This document shows positions 8,515-17,785 of a stretch of 64,000 bases of DNA, piece by piece. The position numbers and the translations under genes were made by a program. Below the pieces are notes generated by a model, which saw nothing but the letters and a program-made list of their open reading frames with translations, did no database searches and was not told the origin of the DNA. Each line of letters begins with the position of its first letter. Positions within the stretch are counted from its first letter, which is position 1. The DNA is taken from contig NZ_CBRF02000001.1 of assembly GCF_000470315.2 (NCBI RefSeq), positions 124,001 through 188,000 of the forward strand. Direction: 5' to 3'. This DNA comes from Psychromonas sp. SP041. Its GTDB lineage: Bacteria; Pseudomonadota; Gammaproteobacteria; Enterobacterales; Psychromonadaceae.

Positions 8515-10470
8515 TTAGCAATCTGTTTCGTCATCTTTACAAAACGAAAGCACTTGAGCAGGACTGTTGTTTTCTTCAGAGAGGTCATCTTCTTCTTTGA
8601 ACAACTTAGATTGAAATGACTCTTTTTCATCTTTGTTCTGTTTATGAATAGAGTCAGATCTTTTATCAGTTGATGAGACTTCTTCTGCAGTTAGTTTTAA
8701 ACTTTTTTCTAGTAAATCCAGATCAATGACATCGTCAAGTAAGTCGACTTTCTTTTCAGCATCTCTAGGGTCAGTAATACCGTTTAATACTTTTTCTATC
8801 GCGTGGTCTTTGATGAGTTTTCCACCCATTTTCACATGGTAGTAAGTTGCTAGATTAACCGAGCCTTTTTCGAATGCACTTAAAATTAACGGGTTAGGGC
8901 TTATAACTTCTGCTACAACTGTTCTTCCCACTACACCATTAACGCATTCAGGATTTTTGCATTTGTGTTCATTGCTGTAATTCCTGAATCTGACGTTTTC
9001 AACAGTAAGACCTTTTGCAGCACCTTTAACTCGTTTAATAATGCTAAGTGATTTTTTATTTTTAGATTTTTCTGCTTCTTTAACAAAATCGCTATAACTA
9101 ATAGAACAATCTGGACACGAGATTGGTAGTAATGTTTGGTAAATTAATGCAGATATAAAATCAGACGAACCCAATGTTTCAGAGTTAACACCAAAGCTTT
9201 TTAGTCTAGGAATAATACCTACAGCAGATGCCGCATGCACAGTGGTGAATGCAGTGTGACCTGACTGAACAGCGCCGACCAATAGTTTTGCAGAGTACTC
9301 ATCTCGAACCTCACCAACCATAAGTATGTCGGGGTCGCATCGCATTGCATGTTTAATCGCTTCTGCAAATGGGTTTTCATTTGGCCTATTTCTATTTCTT
9401 ACTACACCATGTTGAGTTGCACCTATGATAGTGTATTCCGTTGGATCTTCTACGGTAATAACTTTAATCTTAGGGCCATCATCTCCCCAGTTTTCTTTAA
9501 TGATAGTGTTGAGCATTGTACTGATGGTTGTAGATTTACCAGAGCCGGTAGTACCTGCCACAATAATTACACCTGTAGGCCTGCTCATTGCTCGATAAAT
9601 TTCAACTAGTGAGCCTTCCGAATACCCCAGAGTGTCAATTATTCTATCCGATTCAGATTCATCATCGAGCTTAAGTATTCTCATGATCAAATCAAAGCCC
9701 TGGCTTGCAGACAAAGTGTTTAATCGAATACCCAGGTCTTGTCCATCGATACGCCTCTCAATCCTTGCGGCCTGAGATTTGGTTTCAATAAAGCTTGGTT
9801 CTTTTTCATCTGCCATTACTTGATATACAACGCTCGACATATCCCGTGCATATGCAACAGTCCAAGGTGTAAATGTGTATAGCTCACCATGCTTACGGAA
9901 TCTAACTCTTGCTTCCTTGCGTCTCACTTCAAAATGAATATCCGATACTTTTTCTCGAAGCGCTTGAGTTACTAGTGAATCAAAGTCAGAAATAAAGCCT
10001 TCTTTTCTAGCACGATCAAAGCTATCAGTGTCTTTAATTTTTTCATCTTTTTCATAAGTGATTTGAATTATCTGTCTTGGCGCAATGAGTTTTGTTACAG
10101 AGTACCCTTTGTCGACACACTTATTCTTAATTGTAAGGTAGGTGTTATCTACTTGAGCCCTACTATTTGACTCAGTGGAGCAGATTATAGAAACCATTTT
10201 TTTTGAAGGATTTACAAGTAAAACAATGTAGTTTCTTCTTTGCTCCTCATTTAAAGGAATTTCTTCGTCTTGATAGGAAATTACCTTTTCGTAATTGGGA
10301 ACATTTTCTTTTTTTGTAATAGTTTCAGTGCCTGAAGTACTAGATTTAACTCTTGGTTTAGTTGGCACTTTACTGTTTGAACTATTTTTCTTTTTGATTA
10401 TTTGAGAGCCGGCCTTTTTTTTGGGCTTTTTTCTCTGAAATAAACTGTCAATAAAGTTATTTAGGCTCAT
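8515..10470 (-). CDS. pilQ: PilQ, pilus-assembly ATPase (GspE/PilB family)
   Basis: This 651-residue cytoplasmic ATPase powers thin-pilus extension. Visible motifs are Walker A GTTGSGKST near residue 310, the Asp box before VITVEDPTEY, Walker B ILMVGEVRDEYS, and the His box HTAFTTVHA. A CPDC...CKNPEC set of four cysteines further on is the zinc-binding module of GspE-type ATPases. The N-terminus (about 120 residues) is Lys/Ser-rich and probably flexible, and a charged tail of about 60 residues rich in Asp, Glu and Lys follows the core. It lies between pilP and pilR in the R64-like order. The pilP terminator about 130-165 bp upstream of its start implies that it has its own promoter or depends on readthrough. 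Confidence 0.93.
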   Translation of the reverse strand: MSLNNFIDSLFQRKKPKKKAGSQIIKKKNSSNSKVPTKPRVKSSTSGTETITKKENVPNYEKVISYQDEEIPLNEEQRRNYIVLLVNPSKKMVSIICSTESNSRAQVDNTYLTIKNKCVDKGYSVTKLIAPRQIIQITYEKDEKIKDTDSFDRARKEGFISDFDSLVTQALREKVSDIHFEVRRKEARVRFRKHGELYTFTPWTVAYARDMSSVVYQVMADEKEPSFIETKSQAARIERRIDGQDLGIRLNTLSASQGFDLIMRILKLDDESESDRIIDTLGYSEGSLVEIYRAMSRPTGVIIVAGTTGSGKSTTISTMLNTIIKENWGDDGPKIKVITVEDPTEYTIIGATQHGVVRNRNRPNENPFAEAIKHAMRCDPDILMVGEVRDEYSAKLLVGAVQSGHTAFTTVHAASAVGIIPRLKSFGVNSETLGSSDFISALIYQTLLPISCPDCSISYSDFVKEAEKSKNKKSLSIIKRVKGAAKGLTVENVRFRNYSNEHKCKNPECVNGVVGRTVVAEVISPNPLILSAFEKGSVNLATYYHVKMGGKLIKDHAIEKVLNGITDPRDAEKKVDLLDDVIDLDLLEKSLKLTAEEVSSTDKRSDSIHKQNKDEKESFQSKLFKEEDDLSEENNSPAQVLSFCKDDETDC

Positions 10471-10601
10471 GATGCATTATTCTTATAGTTATTATTTGCG
10501 CTATATAATATACATTAAATTATGTAAGTGGTCTATTAATGGTGGGGCGGAATGGTTATTTTGCAGTTTTAGTTATGGTAAGTGGTTTTTCTTAATGTGA
10601 C

Positions 10602-10634
10602 AAAAAAAGCCTCTTGTTTAAGGAGGCTTTTTTC
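10602..10634 (-). terminator. Intrinsic terminator downstream of pilP
   Basis: GCCTC (10609-10613) pairs with GAGGC (10623-10627), extended by A/T pairs, and is flanked by A and T runs on both sides. It lies just after the pilP stop on the minus strand, between pilP and pilQ. Partial termination here would set lower expression of pilQ-R-S than of pilL-N-O-P. Confidence 0.75.
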
Positions 10635-10639
10635 TTTTA

Positions 10640-11473
10640 CTATCTAGGCATAGGTGGGACGCTTCCAATATCTGATGGCGCTTTAACTATTCCAAGCTTA
10701 GCTTCTTCAAGAGATTTTTGGTATTCAAGCTCTTCTCTAGAGATTGTTTTAGAGTTTGCAAAAGCTTTGGTTGTAATACTTAAGAATGCTACTTTGCCTT
10801 TGTATGAAACTTCAGCACCGTGTGTGTTCACCTTCGTCACAATAGCACCAGGGATGATCTCTTCCCCAACACCGCGATCAGCAATGTTATTTTCAAAGTA
10901 AAACTGAGCACTTTTGTTTGTGCCAATTCCAGATGTTTTAGTAACAAACAGCTTTTCTTTTAGAAAGTCATTGACTTCCATTTGCTCATCAACTTTTTTA
11001 TTGTTATCTTCAATAGAAAGTTTTAGATCATCGATTTGTGCTTCATAATCAGAAATCAATTCTGCTTTTTCTTTTTCCCAAAGCTCTTTTTGCTCTTTGA
11101 CCATAGCTTCAACTTTAAGCTTACTTTGATTTTCTTTGATTTTATAAATCGCATCTTGAACTTCTAATGCAGACATATCGAGCTGTAACATTTCAAGCTC
11201 ATGTTGTTTGCGCGAAGTTTCAGCAGAACGGCTTGCTGAAATCTTAGGATCAATAAAAGCTTCTGCATTAGAATAAATGTCTTTTTCTTTATGCTTTAGC
11301 TTGTCTGTTTTTTCCGTAACTTTCGTTTTGTTATTACTTTCTTTTACCGAAACTTTGCCTTCATTGTCACTAATAACTTCACCTAAGAAGTCAGAAGTAC
11401 TTGCGGCATTCGCAGTCATTGACATCAAGATAGATGCCAGAGCAATTGTGATTAAATTTTTACTACTTTTCAT
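10640..11473 (-). CDS. pilP: PilP, periplasmic pilus assembly protein
   Basis: The chosen start gives a clean Sec signal peptide, MKSSKNLITIALASILMS, ending in TANA. An upstream in-frame start at 11515 would add 14 residues and spoil the signal. The mature protein has a long charged coiled-coil stretch (about residues 60-160, rich in Lys and Glu) followed by a small beta-rich domain with GIGTNKSAQF and a proline-containing end. R64 PilP is a periplasmic protein that links the inner- and outer-membrane parts of the thin pilus machine, like other PilP/GspC-type proteins. It overlaps the end of pilO by 11 bp, indicating translational coupling. A terminator lies directly downstream. Confidence 0.8.
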   Translation of the reverse strand: MKSSKNLITIALASILMSMTANAASTSDFLGEVISDNEGKVSVKESNNKTKVTEKTDKLKHKEKDIYSNAEAFIDPKISASRSAETSRKQHELEMLQLDMSALEVQDAIYKIKENQSKLKVEAMVKEQKELWEKEKAELISDYEAQIDDLKLSIEDNNKKVDEQMEVNDFLKEKLFVTKTSGIGTNKSAQFYFENNIADRGVGEEIIPGAIVTKVNTHGAEVSYKGKVAFLSITTKAFANSKTISREELEYQKSLEEAKLGIVKAPSDIGSVPPMPR

Positions 11474-12839
11474 AAAGAACCCCTTCAGCTTTCCACTTGA
11501 ATGAATTCTTAACAAGTGAAATAGAAATTTTGTTTAATGTAAATGTTTTTGCGGAATCAAAGATATTTATAAGTGCCGACAATTTATCTCGGTTATCACC
11601 TTGAATGACAACGCTAGTTGTTTTAAATTTTAACTGCCTAGTGTTCTCTTGTTTTCTAAGCTTTTTATCAAGACCTTTAATTTTTTCCTGCCTTTCACCA
11701 AGGTCAATTCGGTCCATGCCCCACATGTACCCCATTGAGATTAAATCATGCATCATATGTTCGTGTTGATATGTCGCAGTTTCAATGAATTTAACAAGAT
11801 CAAAATCGTCAGGAAGTTCATTGTTGATCTTGTCAATGGCTTCAAATTCACTTCTTGCATACCTACCAGTTAGGTCTGCAACAGTAGTTTTGTCATTTTT
11901 AATCCCAAGCTTTAATGAAAGGGGCGTCCCCACTTGAGAGCGCTCCCACAGCACATTTATACCATTTGGATTTTTAGAGTTAAAAGATATTTCATTTGCT
12001 TTCCAGCCATTAATATATTTTTCTTGAACAATATCAAAAGCAAGAATGCGTCTAATGATTTGAGATGAGTTTGAGTTATTAAACTCTTCCGTAAGCCATT
12101 TAAGCTCTTCTTTTTTTGCATCAGATAAAATTTCTTCAGTTGTTTTTACTTTAGTATGAATAAGCTTAGAAAAATCAACTTGAGGAGTGAACTCTTTCTC
12201 TTTTTCAAAAAGCGAACTTCCGAATTGAGAGTATGCGCCACCACCAATAACAGCTAAAATAACAATGGCCATCAATGTGTTTTTTGATTTTGACTCAGTG
12301 TTACCAATTCGGTAAGAATTAAATTCTTTCCCAATTTTTGTGATTTCTGCTTTAAGTAATAGCTCGTCAAAACTTAATGTTTCATCAGGACTTGGAAGTC
12401 CTTCAACACCAGTGCTTTCAACAAGCGATTGGCTGTACACAAATGGTGGAGATTCTTTGTAGTTATCTAAAATCTTTTCAAATTCGATAGCTACATTAGA
12501 GATATTGATAACAATATCTCCGCCAACTAACACTTCTGAATCAGCAATGGCACAAATCCAAACTTCTTGTGCAGAAACTTTTTCAACAAAGATAATGTTG
12601 CTATACCCATCAGCAAGAATAGCGGCACCAGATACAATGCCAATACCAGATTTTTCTTGAGTTAAAGCAACTTGATGTGAAGTTGAGCCGTCTTCTTTTA
12701 CGGATTTACGAATAAAACCATATGGACGGTCAACTTCATTAGCCATAACAAGCATTTCTGCGTTAGGCTTTTCACCCGACAAACTAGCCCAGTACAGGCC
12801 AGTAGCGATGGTGTGTTTATTTAGAGTGACCTTCTTCAT
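11463..12839 (-). CDS. pilO: PilO, pilus accessory protein with one transmembrane segment
   Basis: This is a 458-residue protein. An N-terminal cytoplasmic domain of about 190 residues precedes a single transmembrane helix (TLMAIVILAVIGGGAYSQF, about residues 197-215) and a periplasmic C-terminal domain. The family in IncI plasmids (PilO2/PilO) is needed for the thin pilus and probably joins the ATPase to the periplasmic complex. The place between the secretin gene pilN and pilP is the canonical one. It overlaps pilP by 11 bp and begins 15 bp after pilN. There are no catalytic motifs. The assignment rests on topology, length and gene order. Confidence 0.8.
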   Translation of the reverse strand: MKKVTLNKHTIATGLYWASLSGEKPNAEMLVMANEVDRPYGFIRKSVKEDGSTSHQVALTQEKSGIGIVSGAAILADGYSNIIFVEKVSAQEVWICAIADSEVLVGGDIVINISNVAIEFEKILDNYKESPPFVYSQSLVESTGVEGLPSPDETLSFDELLLKAEITKIGKEFNSYRIGNTESKSKNTLMAIVILAVIGGGAYSQFGSSLFEKEKEFTPQVDFSKLIHTKVKTTEEILSDAKKEELKWLTEEFNNSNSSQIIRRILAFDIVQEKYINGWKANEISFNSKNPNGINVLWERSQVGTPLSLKLGIKNDKTTVADLTGRYARSEFEAIDKINNELPDDFDLVKFIETATYQHEHMMHDLISMGYMWGMDRIDLGERQEKIKGLDKKLRKQENTRQLKFKTTSVVIQGDNRDKLSALINIFDSAKTFTLNKISISLVKNSFKWKAEGVLYEK

Positions 12840-12854
12840 AAATGGTAATGCCTA

Positions 12855-14507
12855 TTAGTTTTCCATGATGTAAGGAGTAATAACGATCAGGCTCATTACG
12901 CGAGTTTTACCACCTTCTTTAGAACCACCAAGTGCCCATAGATCTTCACCAGCAATACTTTCTACGCTGCTTTCGTTTGTTTCACGTTCGAAGCCAGCAA
13001 CGACAAGAGATTTCCCTGAGCGAATTGTTACATCTTGAATGAAAGATTTGAAACTTTTCTCTGGCACTTGAACAAACATGTTTGAGCTACTACTATCATC
13101 ATCATCACTATCGCTATCAACGTCTAAATTAACTGTTTCTAGGCTATCGAGTTGAGATAAGTCTGCAGCAAATTTAATGTCAATTTGACCTTGTGAGTTA
13201 ACTTTTGGCGTGATGTTCATAGTGACACCGGTAAGGATAGATGCAGTACTTACATCATAGCCAGTAACATCGCCGTCATCATTAAATGTCGGAGTGCTTT
13301 CTTCTACGTAGCCTTGCTCACTTGCAACTTGTACAGGAATGGTTTTGCCGTTTTTACTATAGTTGATAGTGCTCGTTTTCTTCGAGATATTAGTAATAGT
13401 AGATAGTGCATTGATCATCGCTTCAGAACCTGCAGCATTACCACTTAGAAGGCTAAGTGTTGCACCTGAACTTGATGAGTCATAGAACGTACTGGCAAGT
13501 GATGAACTAAAGCTACCTACTTTGTCATAAGCAACATCAAGATCGATACCATAATCACCAGTATTATCTGAGGTGATTTCATAAATTGTAGTTTTTACTG
13601 CAATTTTTTTATTGATAATTGCATTAATTTGTTCAATGTATTCTGATATCTTTTCTTGCACATCAGGAGTGTCGGTAACAGTAATAATCCCTTGTTGCTC
13701 AGATACTGAGAATCGACCTTCATCGCTAATCATTGACTCAATTGCTTGAATAACGTCGTCGAACTGATTGCCACTACTCTTAGTAACAGAGGTTGTTTGA
13801 CCAGATTCAGAGCTTTCAGAAGATGCACTTGTACTTGAACTTTCACCAGCACTTTTAGTTGAACTCATTTTGGCTTCAAAGTTATTTTCAGAAGAATCGC
13901 CATCAAAGATATGCTGTTTAGTTTCATGTCTGAAAACAACGATCTTGTTGCCTTTCCACTTCCAGTAAAGGTTTGCCTTCGCTGTGATGTAGTTTAATAG
14001 CCCTGCAACAGTGCCGTCATATTGAAGAGAAAAGGTTAATTCCGATCCAACAATGCCTGAACCACCAAAGTTAACCTGATCGGTTACACTTGATTCGCCA
14101 GATGACTGTTGGTTTGAGTTTGATGAAAGTGTTCTAATGTAAGAAATTGCATCATCTGTTAATTCAACACGAGTATTAAGTGAAAGCTGAACTTCACTGA
14201 TGATCTCCTGGAAAGAAAACGGCGTTAGCTGACTAAATGAAGTCGGCTCATTAAAGAAGTCTGGAAGAGTGTCTTTTTCGTCCATACGAAAAGATGAACC
14301 CGCAACGTACATATCATCGATAACGCTTACTGTTGTTGCCGAGCGAGTCATTGTTTCAGCTTGCTTTATTTTGTTGACCACTCTTTTTTCGTCAGATTCT
14401 GCAGTTTTTTTACTGTCGTTAATAGTGTCAAGAGCACTACAGCCAGTCATTGTTAAGACAGCAGTAGAAACTGATAAGGCTAGGGTATTTTTTTTAAGTA
14501 ATTGCAT
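12855..14507 (-). CDS. pilN: PilN, outer-membrane secretin lipoprotein
   Basis: This 550-residue secretin forms the outer-membrane channel for the thin pilus. It starts with a lipoprotein signal peptide whose lipobox TMTGC places the acylated Cys at about residue 23. The N-terminal ring-forming domains are followed by a Ser-rich linker (about 215-245) and the secretin core with GIDLDVAYDKVGSF, VQVASEQGYVEE and the end segment SGKSLVVAGFERE. The length matches R64 PilN. It starts directly after the stop of the upstream TcpQ-like gene, with no gap, so the two are probably translationally coupled. An acidic DSDSDDDDSSSS stretch near residue 460 is unusual for the core and may be a surface loop. 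Confidence 0.92.
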   Translation of the reverse strand: MQLLKKNTLALSVSTAVLTMTGCSALDTINDSKKTAESDEKRVVNKIKQAETMTRSATTVSVIDDMYVAGSSFRMDEKDTLPDFFNEPTSFSQLTPFSFQEIISEVQLSLNTRVELTDDAISYIRTLSSNSNQQSSGESSVTDQVNFGGSGIVGSELTFSLQYDGTVAGLLNYITAKANLYWKWKGNKIVVFRHETKQHIFDGDSSENNFEAKMSSTKSAGESSSTSASSESSESGQTTSVTKSSGNQFDDVIQAIESMISDEGRFSVSEQQGIITVTDTPDVQEKISEYIEQINAIINKKIAVKTTIYEITSDNTGDYGIDLDVAYDKVGSFSSSLASTFYDSSSSGATLSLLSGNAAGSEAMINALSTITNISKKTSTINYSKNGKTIPVQVASEQGYVEESTPTFNDDGDVTGYDVSTASILTGVTMNITPKVNSQGQIDIKFAADLSQLDSLETVNLDVDSDSDDDDSSSSNMFVQVPEKSFKSFIQDVTIRSGKSLVVAGFERETNESSVESIAGEDLWALGGSKEGGKTRVMSLIVITPYIMEN

Positions 14508-15299
14508 TTAGTTTGCGACCTCTTGGCGGTAACCTGCTTCTGTAATTAGCAGTACTTTATTCATTTTGTGGAACTTAGCCGTAAGCGGCACTTTGTTTTT
14601 TCTCATTGAGTAAAGCAGGGTGTCAACTACACCACCTTCGCCAATGAATTTACCTGTTAGTACAGCGCCTTTGACGACAGGGAAATCAACTTTAAGGCTT
14701 TCATCCCAAACCAAGCTCCAGCCTGCCTTTTTAGCCCATTCAGCAAGATTCTCTCTTAATGTTAGGCTTGATTTGATCTCCCATACTTCAGGCACTTCTT
14801 TTGCGAGCAAAACAGCAAGCTCTGCATTTTTAGAAACCCCGATAGCATGTTCGTCGTTATTAATCTTGATATTAAGGTTATTTTGAGCGCCAATTGCATA
14901 GACAACATCTTCCCAAGTTTGTCCGCCTTTCCAGCTAACAGCCATATTATCTAGGCCATCATCAATATGAATAAACCAGTCTTTCGAGTTCGGCACTACT
15001 TTCTCTAGAGCAATAAATAGTGGTACATTTTTACCAAATCTCATCGTAGAGGCGTTCGGTGCTTCAACCTCTTCTCTCATCAAGAAAGAACCATGAACTG
15101 TTGATTGACCACTAACAGAGGTTACTTCCTCTTTTACTGCAACCATTTCAGGGCTTTCTTTTTTATCAAAACTGTCAATTTTTACAGTTTGTCTAACAAC
15201 AGGAGATACGTAAAGCTGTGCGCTGGCTTGTTGCGAAAGTCCGCAAACAATAAGTGCTCCAACAGTGCGACCAGTTAATTTATTTTTATATTTATTCAT
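14508..15299 (-). CDS. pilL: PilL/TcpQ-like periplasmic pilus protein
   Basis: This 263-residue protein has a signal peptide ending near QASA and a C-terminal TcpQ/PilL-type domain: VWEIKSSLTLRENLAEWAKK, then GWSLVWDE, and YSMRKNKVPLTAKF near the end. Proteins with this domain dock on the secretin and help it insert. R64 pilL is the first gene of the pil cluster and encodes a lipoprotein; here the signal looks Sec-type rather than a lipobox. It is the first gene of the minus-strand pil operon, 26 bp below the -10 of a well-formed promoter inside a nested palindrome. The symbol is by position and domain, not by close match. Confidence 0.75.
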   Translation of the reverse strand: MNKYKNKLTGRTVGALIVCGLSQQASAQLYVSPVVRQTVKIDSFDKKESPEMVAVKEEVTSVSGQSTVHGSFLMREEVEAPNASTMRFGKNVPLFIALEKVVPNSKDWFIHIDDGLDNMAVSWKGGQTWEDVVYAIGAQNNLNIKINNDEHAIGVSKNAELAVLLAKEVPEVWEIKSSLTLRENLAEWAKKAGWSLVWDESLKVDFPVVKGAVLTGKFIGEGGVVDTLLYSMRKNKVPLTAKFHKMNKVLLITEAGYRQEVAN

Positions 15300-15324
15300 A
15301 ACTTGATGCCTTTATTTTTTCGAT

Positions 15325-15354
15325 ATTATATATGGTAAATTTCCTTAAAGTCAA
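15325..15354 (-). promoter_or_regulatory. Sigma-70-type promoter of the pil operon
   Basis: Reading the minus strand, TTGACT (15349-15354) is followed by an 18-bp spacer and TATAAT (15325-15330). The pilL start is 26 bp below the -10 box, leaving a leader of about 20 bases with an AAAGG ribosome-binding site. The -35 box lies inside the centre of an inverted repeat. Confidence 0.7.
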
Positions 15355-15375
15355 ATTTGACTCGGGAAATTTACC
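15334..15375. promoter_or_regulatory. Nested palindrome over the pil promoter
   Basis: GGTAAATTTCC (15334-15344) and GGAAATTTACC (15365-15375) form 11-bp outer arms. Between them AGTCAAATTTGACT (15349-15362) is itself a perfect 14-bp palindrome. The inner palindrome contains the -35 box of the pil promoter and the left arm fills the spacer. This geometry suits a repressor site controlling pilus synthesis. A cruciform or mRNA hairpin downstream of icmT/traK is the alternative. Confidence 0.65.
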
Positions 15376-15453
15376 GAAATATCATTATTTTTATTTTTCA
15401 TGGGTGAGGGTGGTTTTTGTTATAGTATGTCAGTGCGTGTTAGAGAACACTAA

Positions 15454-15699
15454 CTATCTGAATTTTCTCCATGGAGGCCGAATAAACCTGTGATTTCCAA
15501 CTATTTTAGACCTGATTGCTCTAAATAGCATAAGCACACTCATTCCTCTTTTTTCTAATATATACAGAATGACTATCATTCCTATAAGAAAATATAGCAT
15601 CCCCAGTGAAGGGAATAGCAATAGGAGTAAGATCGGGGCTGCCATAATTCCATCAACACCAAGAAATTTAACTTTTTTAGCAATATTATTAGTTGGCAT
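15454..15699 (-). CDS. traK: IcmT/TraK-family small membrane protein of the type IVB conjugation system
   Basis: This 81-residue protein follows the IcmT/TraK pattern: a short charged start, FLGVDGIMAAPILLLLLFPS, a second hydrophobic segment LYFLIGMIVILYILEKRGMS, then LFRAIRSKIVG and a basic end RPPWRKFR. In Legionella IcmT and in R64 TraK are small inner-membrane components needed for transfer. It lies 2 bp after the DotB/TraJ ATPase gene, the same neighbour as TraK-TraJ in R64, which supports the call. Its stop is 154 bp above the pil operon start. Confidence 0.75.
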   Translation of the reverse strand: MPTNNIAKKVKFLGVDGIMAAPILLLLLFPSLGMLYFLIGMIVILYILEKRGMSVLMLFRAIRSKIVGNHRFIRPPWRKFR

Positions 15700-15701
15700 T
15701 G

Positions 15702-16844
15702 CTATTCTCCTTCTTCGTAGTTTTTCTTTTGTCGCTCGTAAGTGCTTTGGCTAATTATGCCTTCGGCATAATATCTCTCTACATCTACCATCATTGGTTT
15801 TCCAAACTTGTTCATCATTTCAGTTGCTGCAAAAGAAATGTCGTTTGCGTTTGCCAAGTGGTCGCGTATTTCCTTGTTGAATATAAGAAATTCTCTTATT
15901 GCAATTTTCTTTCCATCAACAGTTTTTATTAATCTTTGAGCTACAACTAAATTTAATGCGCGCACAATACTAAGCTTTGCTTGTTTCTGTAGCTCCTCTG
16001 GATATACCTCAACCATCCTTTGGATGGAGTCTGCCGCAGTGTTAGCATGAATAGTACTAAACACAACATGACCAGTTACACTTGCCTCTACGGTCGTTTT
16101 CATCGTCTCGTAATCTCGAGATTCACCGATAAGGATTGTCGTTGGTGCCATTCTTAATGCGTTCCTAAGGCCCCTTTGAAATGATAAGACATTCTTTCCC
16201 ACTTCTAGCTGGGTAAATATAGAACCATTAGTCTCAACTTGGTCGAAAACAAATTCAATAGGTGATTCAATTGTAACCAAAACTCTGTCTTCACTAGGGT
16301 CTTCAAGCTGGTCTCTTAGCAGGCTGGCAAGTAATGTAGATTTACCATTGCCTGTTGCGCCAACGATTATGATTAGTCCTTGGTCAATGCCTTTACATAG
16401 ATCAATGATGTCCTGTTCTACTTTTAATTCTACAACAGAAGGGATTATCGTTGGTATGGTTCGGAAAGTCATTGTGACAGTCGTTTGTCCACCTCTTTCA
16501 CAAGAAACAATGTTAAGCCTAAACCTAAATCTTTTCTTTTTAGAGAACTCTGTGGTGGAAGACACTTCTTTCTTAAACTCATACAGGTAATCGATTTCTG
16601 TGGCTGAACCTAATAGGGATTTTGCATTTTCACCATATATTTCTGTAACTAAATCGTAGACTTCAGAGTAGCCCAATTTCTTTTTTGTTATCCATTCATT
16701 TCTACTGTGAACCTGCATAACAATAGGCATGCCACCAGAGATAAATAGATCACTGCCGCCCCTTTCTTGCATAATACAAAGTATGCTCTGAAGCTCTTTT
16801 GTATTTATTTGTCCAGGTAATTCGTAAGTGCAGGGGACAGTCAT
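15702..16844 (-). CDS. traJ: DotB/TraJ secretion ATPase (PilT/VirB11-like)
   Basis: This 380-residue hexameric ATPase is of the PilT-like class that drives the Dot/Icm and IncI systems. Motifs are Walker A VGATGNGKST near residue 165, an Asp-box region VLVTIESPIEF, Walker B TTILIGESRDYE and the His box GHVVFSTIHANTA. The N-terminal domain carries SDLFISGGMPIVMQV, the usual PilT/DotB opening. Its ATG overlaps the dotC/traI stop by one base (TAATG), indicating coupled translation. In Legionella DotB cycles on to the DotO-DotL complex; DotO/TraU is encoded 1.6 kb upstream on the same strand. Confidence 0.93.
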   Translation of the reverse strand: MTVPCTYELPGQINTKELQSILCIMQERGGSDLFISGGMPIVMQVHSRNEWITKKKLGYSEVYDLVTEIYGENAKSLLGSATEIDYLYEFKKEVSSTTEFSKKKRFRFRLNIVSCERGGQTTVTMTFRTIPTIIPSVVELKVEQDIIDLCKGIDQGLIIIVGATGNGKSTLLASLLRDQLEDPSEDRVLVTIESPIEFVFDQVETNGSIFTQLEVGKNVLSFQRGLRNALRMAPTTILIGESRDYETMKTTVEASVTGHVVFSTIHANTAADSIQRMVEVYPEELQKQAKLSIVRALNLVVAQRLIKTVDGKKIAIREFLIFNKEIRDHLANANDISFAATEMMNKFGKPMMVDVERYYAEGIISQSTYERQKKNYEEGE

Positions 16845-17776
16845 TATTTTGCATCTTCACTGTCTGCTGAATGCTTTACGCTGAACGACATTTCGTCAGG
16901 GTACCTCAAGGATTCTCTCCCATCCATGATCAGTGCTTTCCAGTTACTAGAATTATGATTAAGAGCTGCAGGTCTTGCAATTTTGATGGTTTTCTCATTG
17001 ATTCTCATCATATTGCTGCCACCTGTGGCATTTTGAGAAGAGGAAACAACAACCGGTGAATTAATCATGCCCTTGTTGACAAGCTGCATATAGATTGCCA
17101 TTCCCTTAAAGTCTTTGCCAAGTTTTCTTGAACGATAAGACATTTCCGAGTCAGCTTGTTTGTAACCTGCTAGCCAACCTTGTCTTACCCATTCTTTCCA
17201 TTTAGCTTTTTCTTTGTCATTTTGTGGAAGTAATTTAACGTTCGGTTTTGTTACATTAACGTCTTGATCAAATAGTAGGTATTGTCTCCAGTTTGGAGCA
17301 ACAGACACAAGCATTCCAGAACGATCAATTGAGTATTCATCTTCAATGATTGTCGCGATACTTGCATTGTCAGATATATGAACCCGGCTTTGTATTTTGG
17401 TGATTACAGGAGGTAAGAAGTGAAGCTCGCTTATTTCTCCACTAGACAGTTTCATTAGAGTATTGAAATCAAAATTCTTATCAAAATAAACAGATCTTTT
17501 TTCAATTTCTCCTTTGAACTCATTCATATAAAAAATATAGCCGTGTTGAGCGCCTAAAGCTAGGGCAGTGTTTCTTACTTCCCTAATTCTAACGTCATCT
17601 GAGCTAATCAAGCCCATTACAATGTTTTCATTTGCACCATCTTCAGAATATTCTAAATTCGAAAGTGTCTCTAGATCAATGCCATCATCTTGATATCCAA
17701 TTCCTAATGATAAAACAGGAAGTGATGCCATAATTAGCGAAGACAAGATCGATATTTTTAGAGATTTAAATTTCAT
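16844..17776 (-). CDS. traI: DotC/TraI outer-membrane core-complex protein
   Basis: This 310-residue protein has an N-terminal signal peptide (SLIMASLPVLSLG) and the DotC hallmarks: an early segment REVRNTALALGAQHG, the central SVAPNWRQYL, and the end-domain WKEWVRQGWLAGYKQAD. DotC with DotD and DotH forms the outer-membrane ring of type IVB systems. Legionella DotC is a lipoprotein. Here the signal has no obvious lipobox Cys, so lipid attachment is doubtful. It lies between dotD/traH and dotB/traJ with 9-bp and 1-bp junctions, the conserved traH-I-J order of R64. Confidence 0.88.
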   Translation of the reverse strand: MKFKSLKISILSSLIMASLPVLSLGIGYQDDGIDLETLSNLEYSEDGANENIVMGLISSDDVRIREVRNTALALGAQHGYIFYMNEFKGEIEKRSVYFDKNFDFNTLMKLSSGEISELHFLPPVITKIQSRVHISDNASIATIIEDEYSIDRSGMLVSVAPNWRQYLLFDQDVNVTKPNVKLLPQNDKEKAKWKEWVRQGWLAGYKQADSEMSYRSRKLGKDFKGMAIYMQLVNKGMINSPVVVSSSQNATGGSNMMRINEKTIKIARPAALNHNSSNWKALIMDGRESLRYPDEMSFSVKHSADSEDAK

Positions 17777-17785
17777 ATCTCAGCC

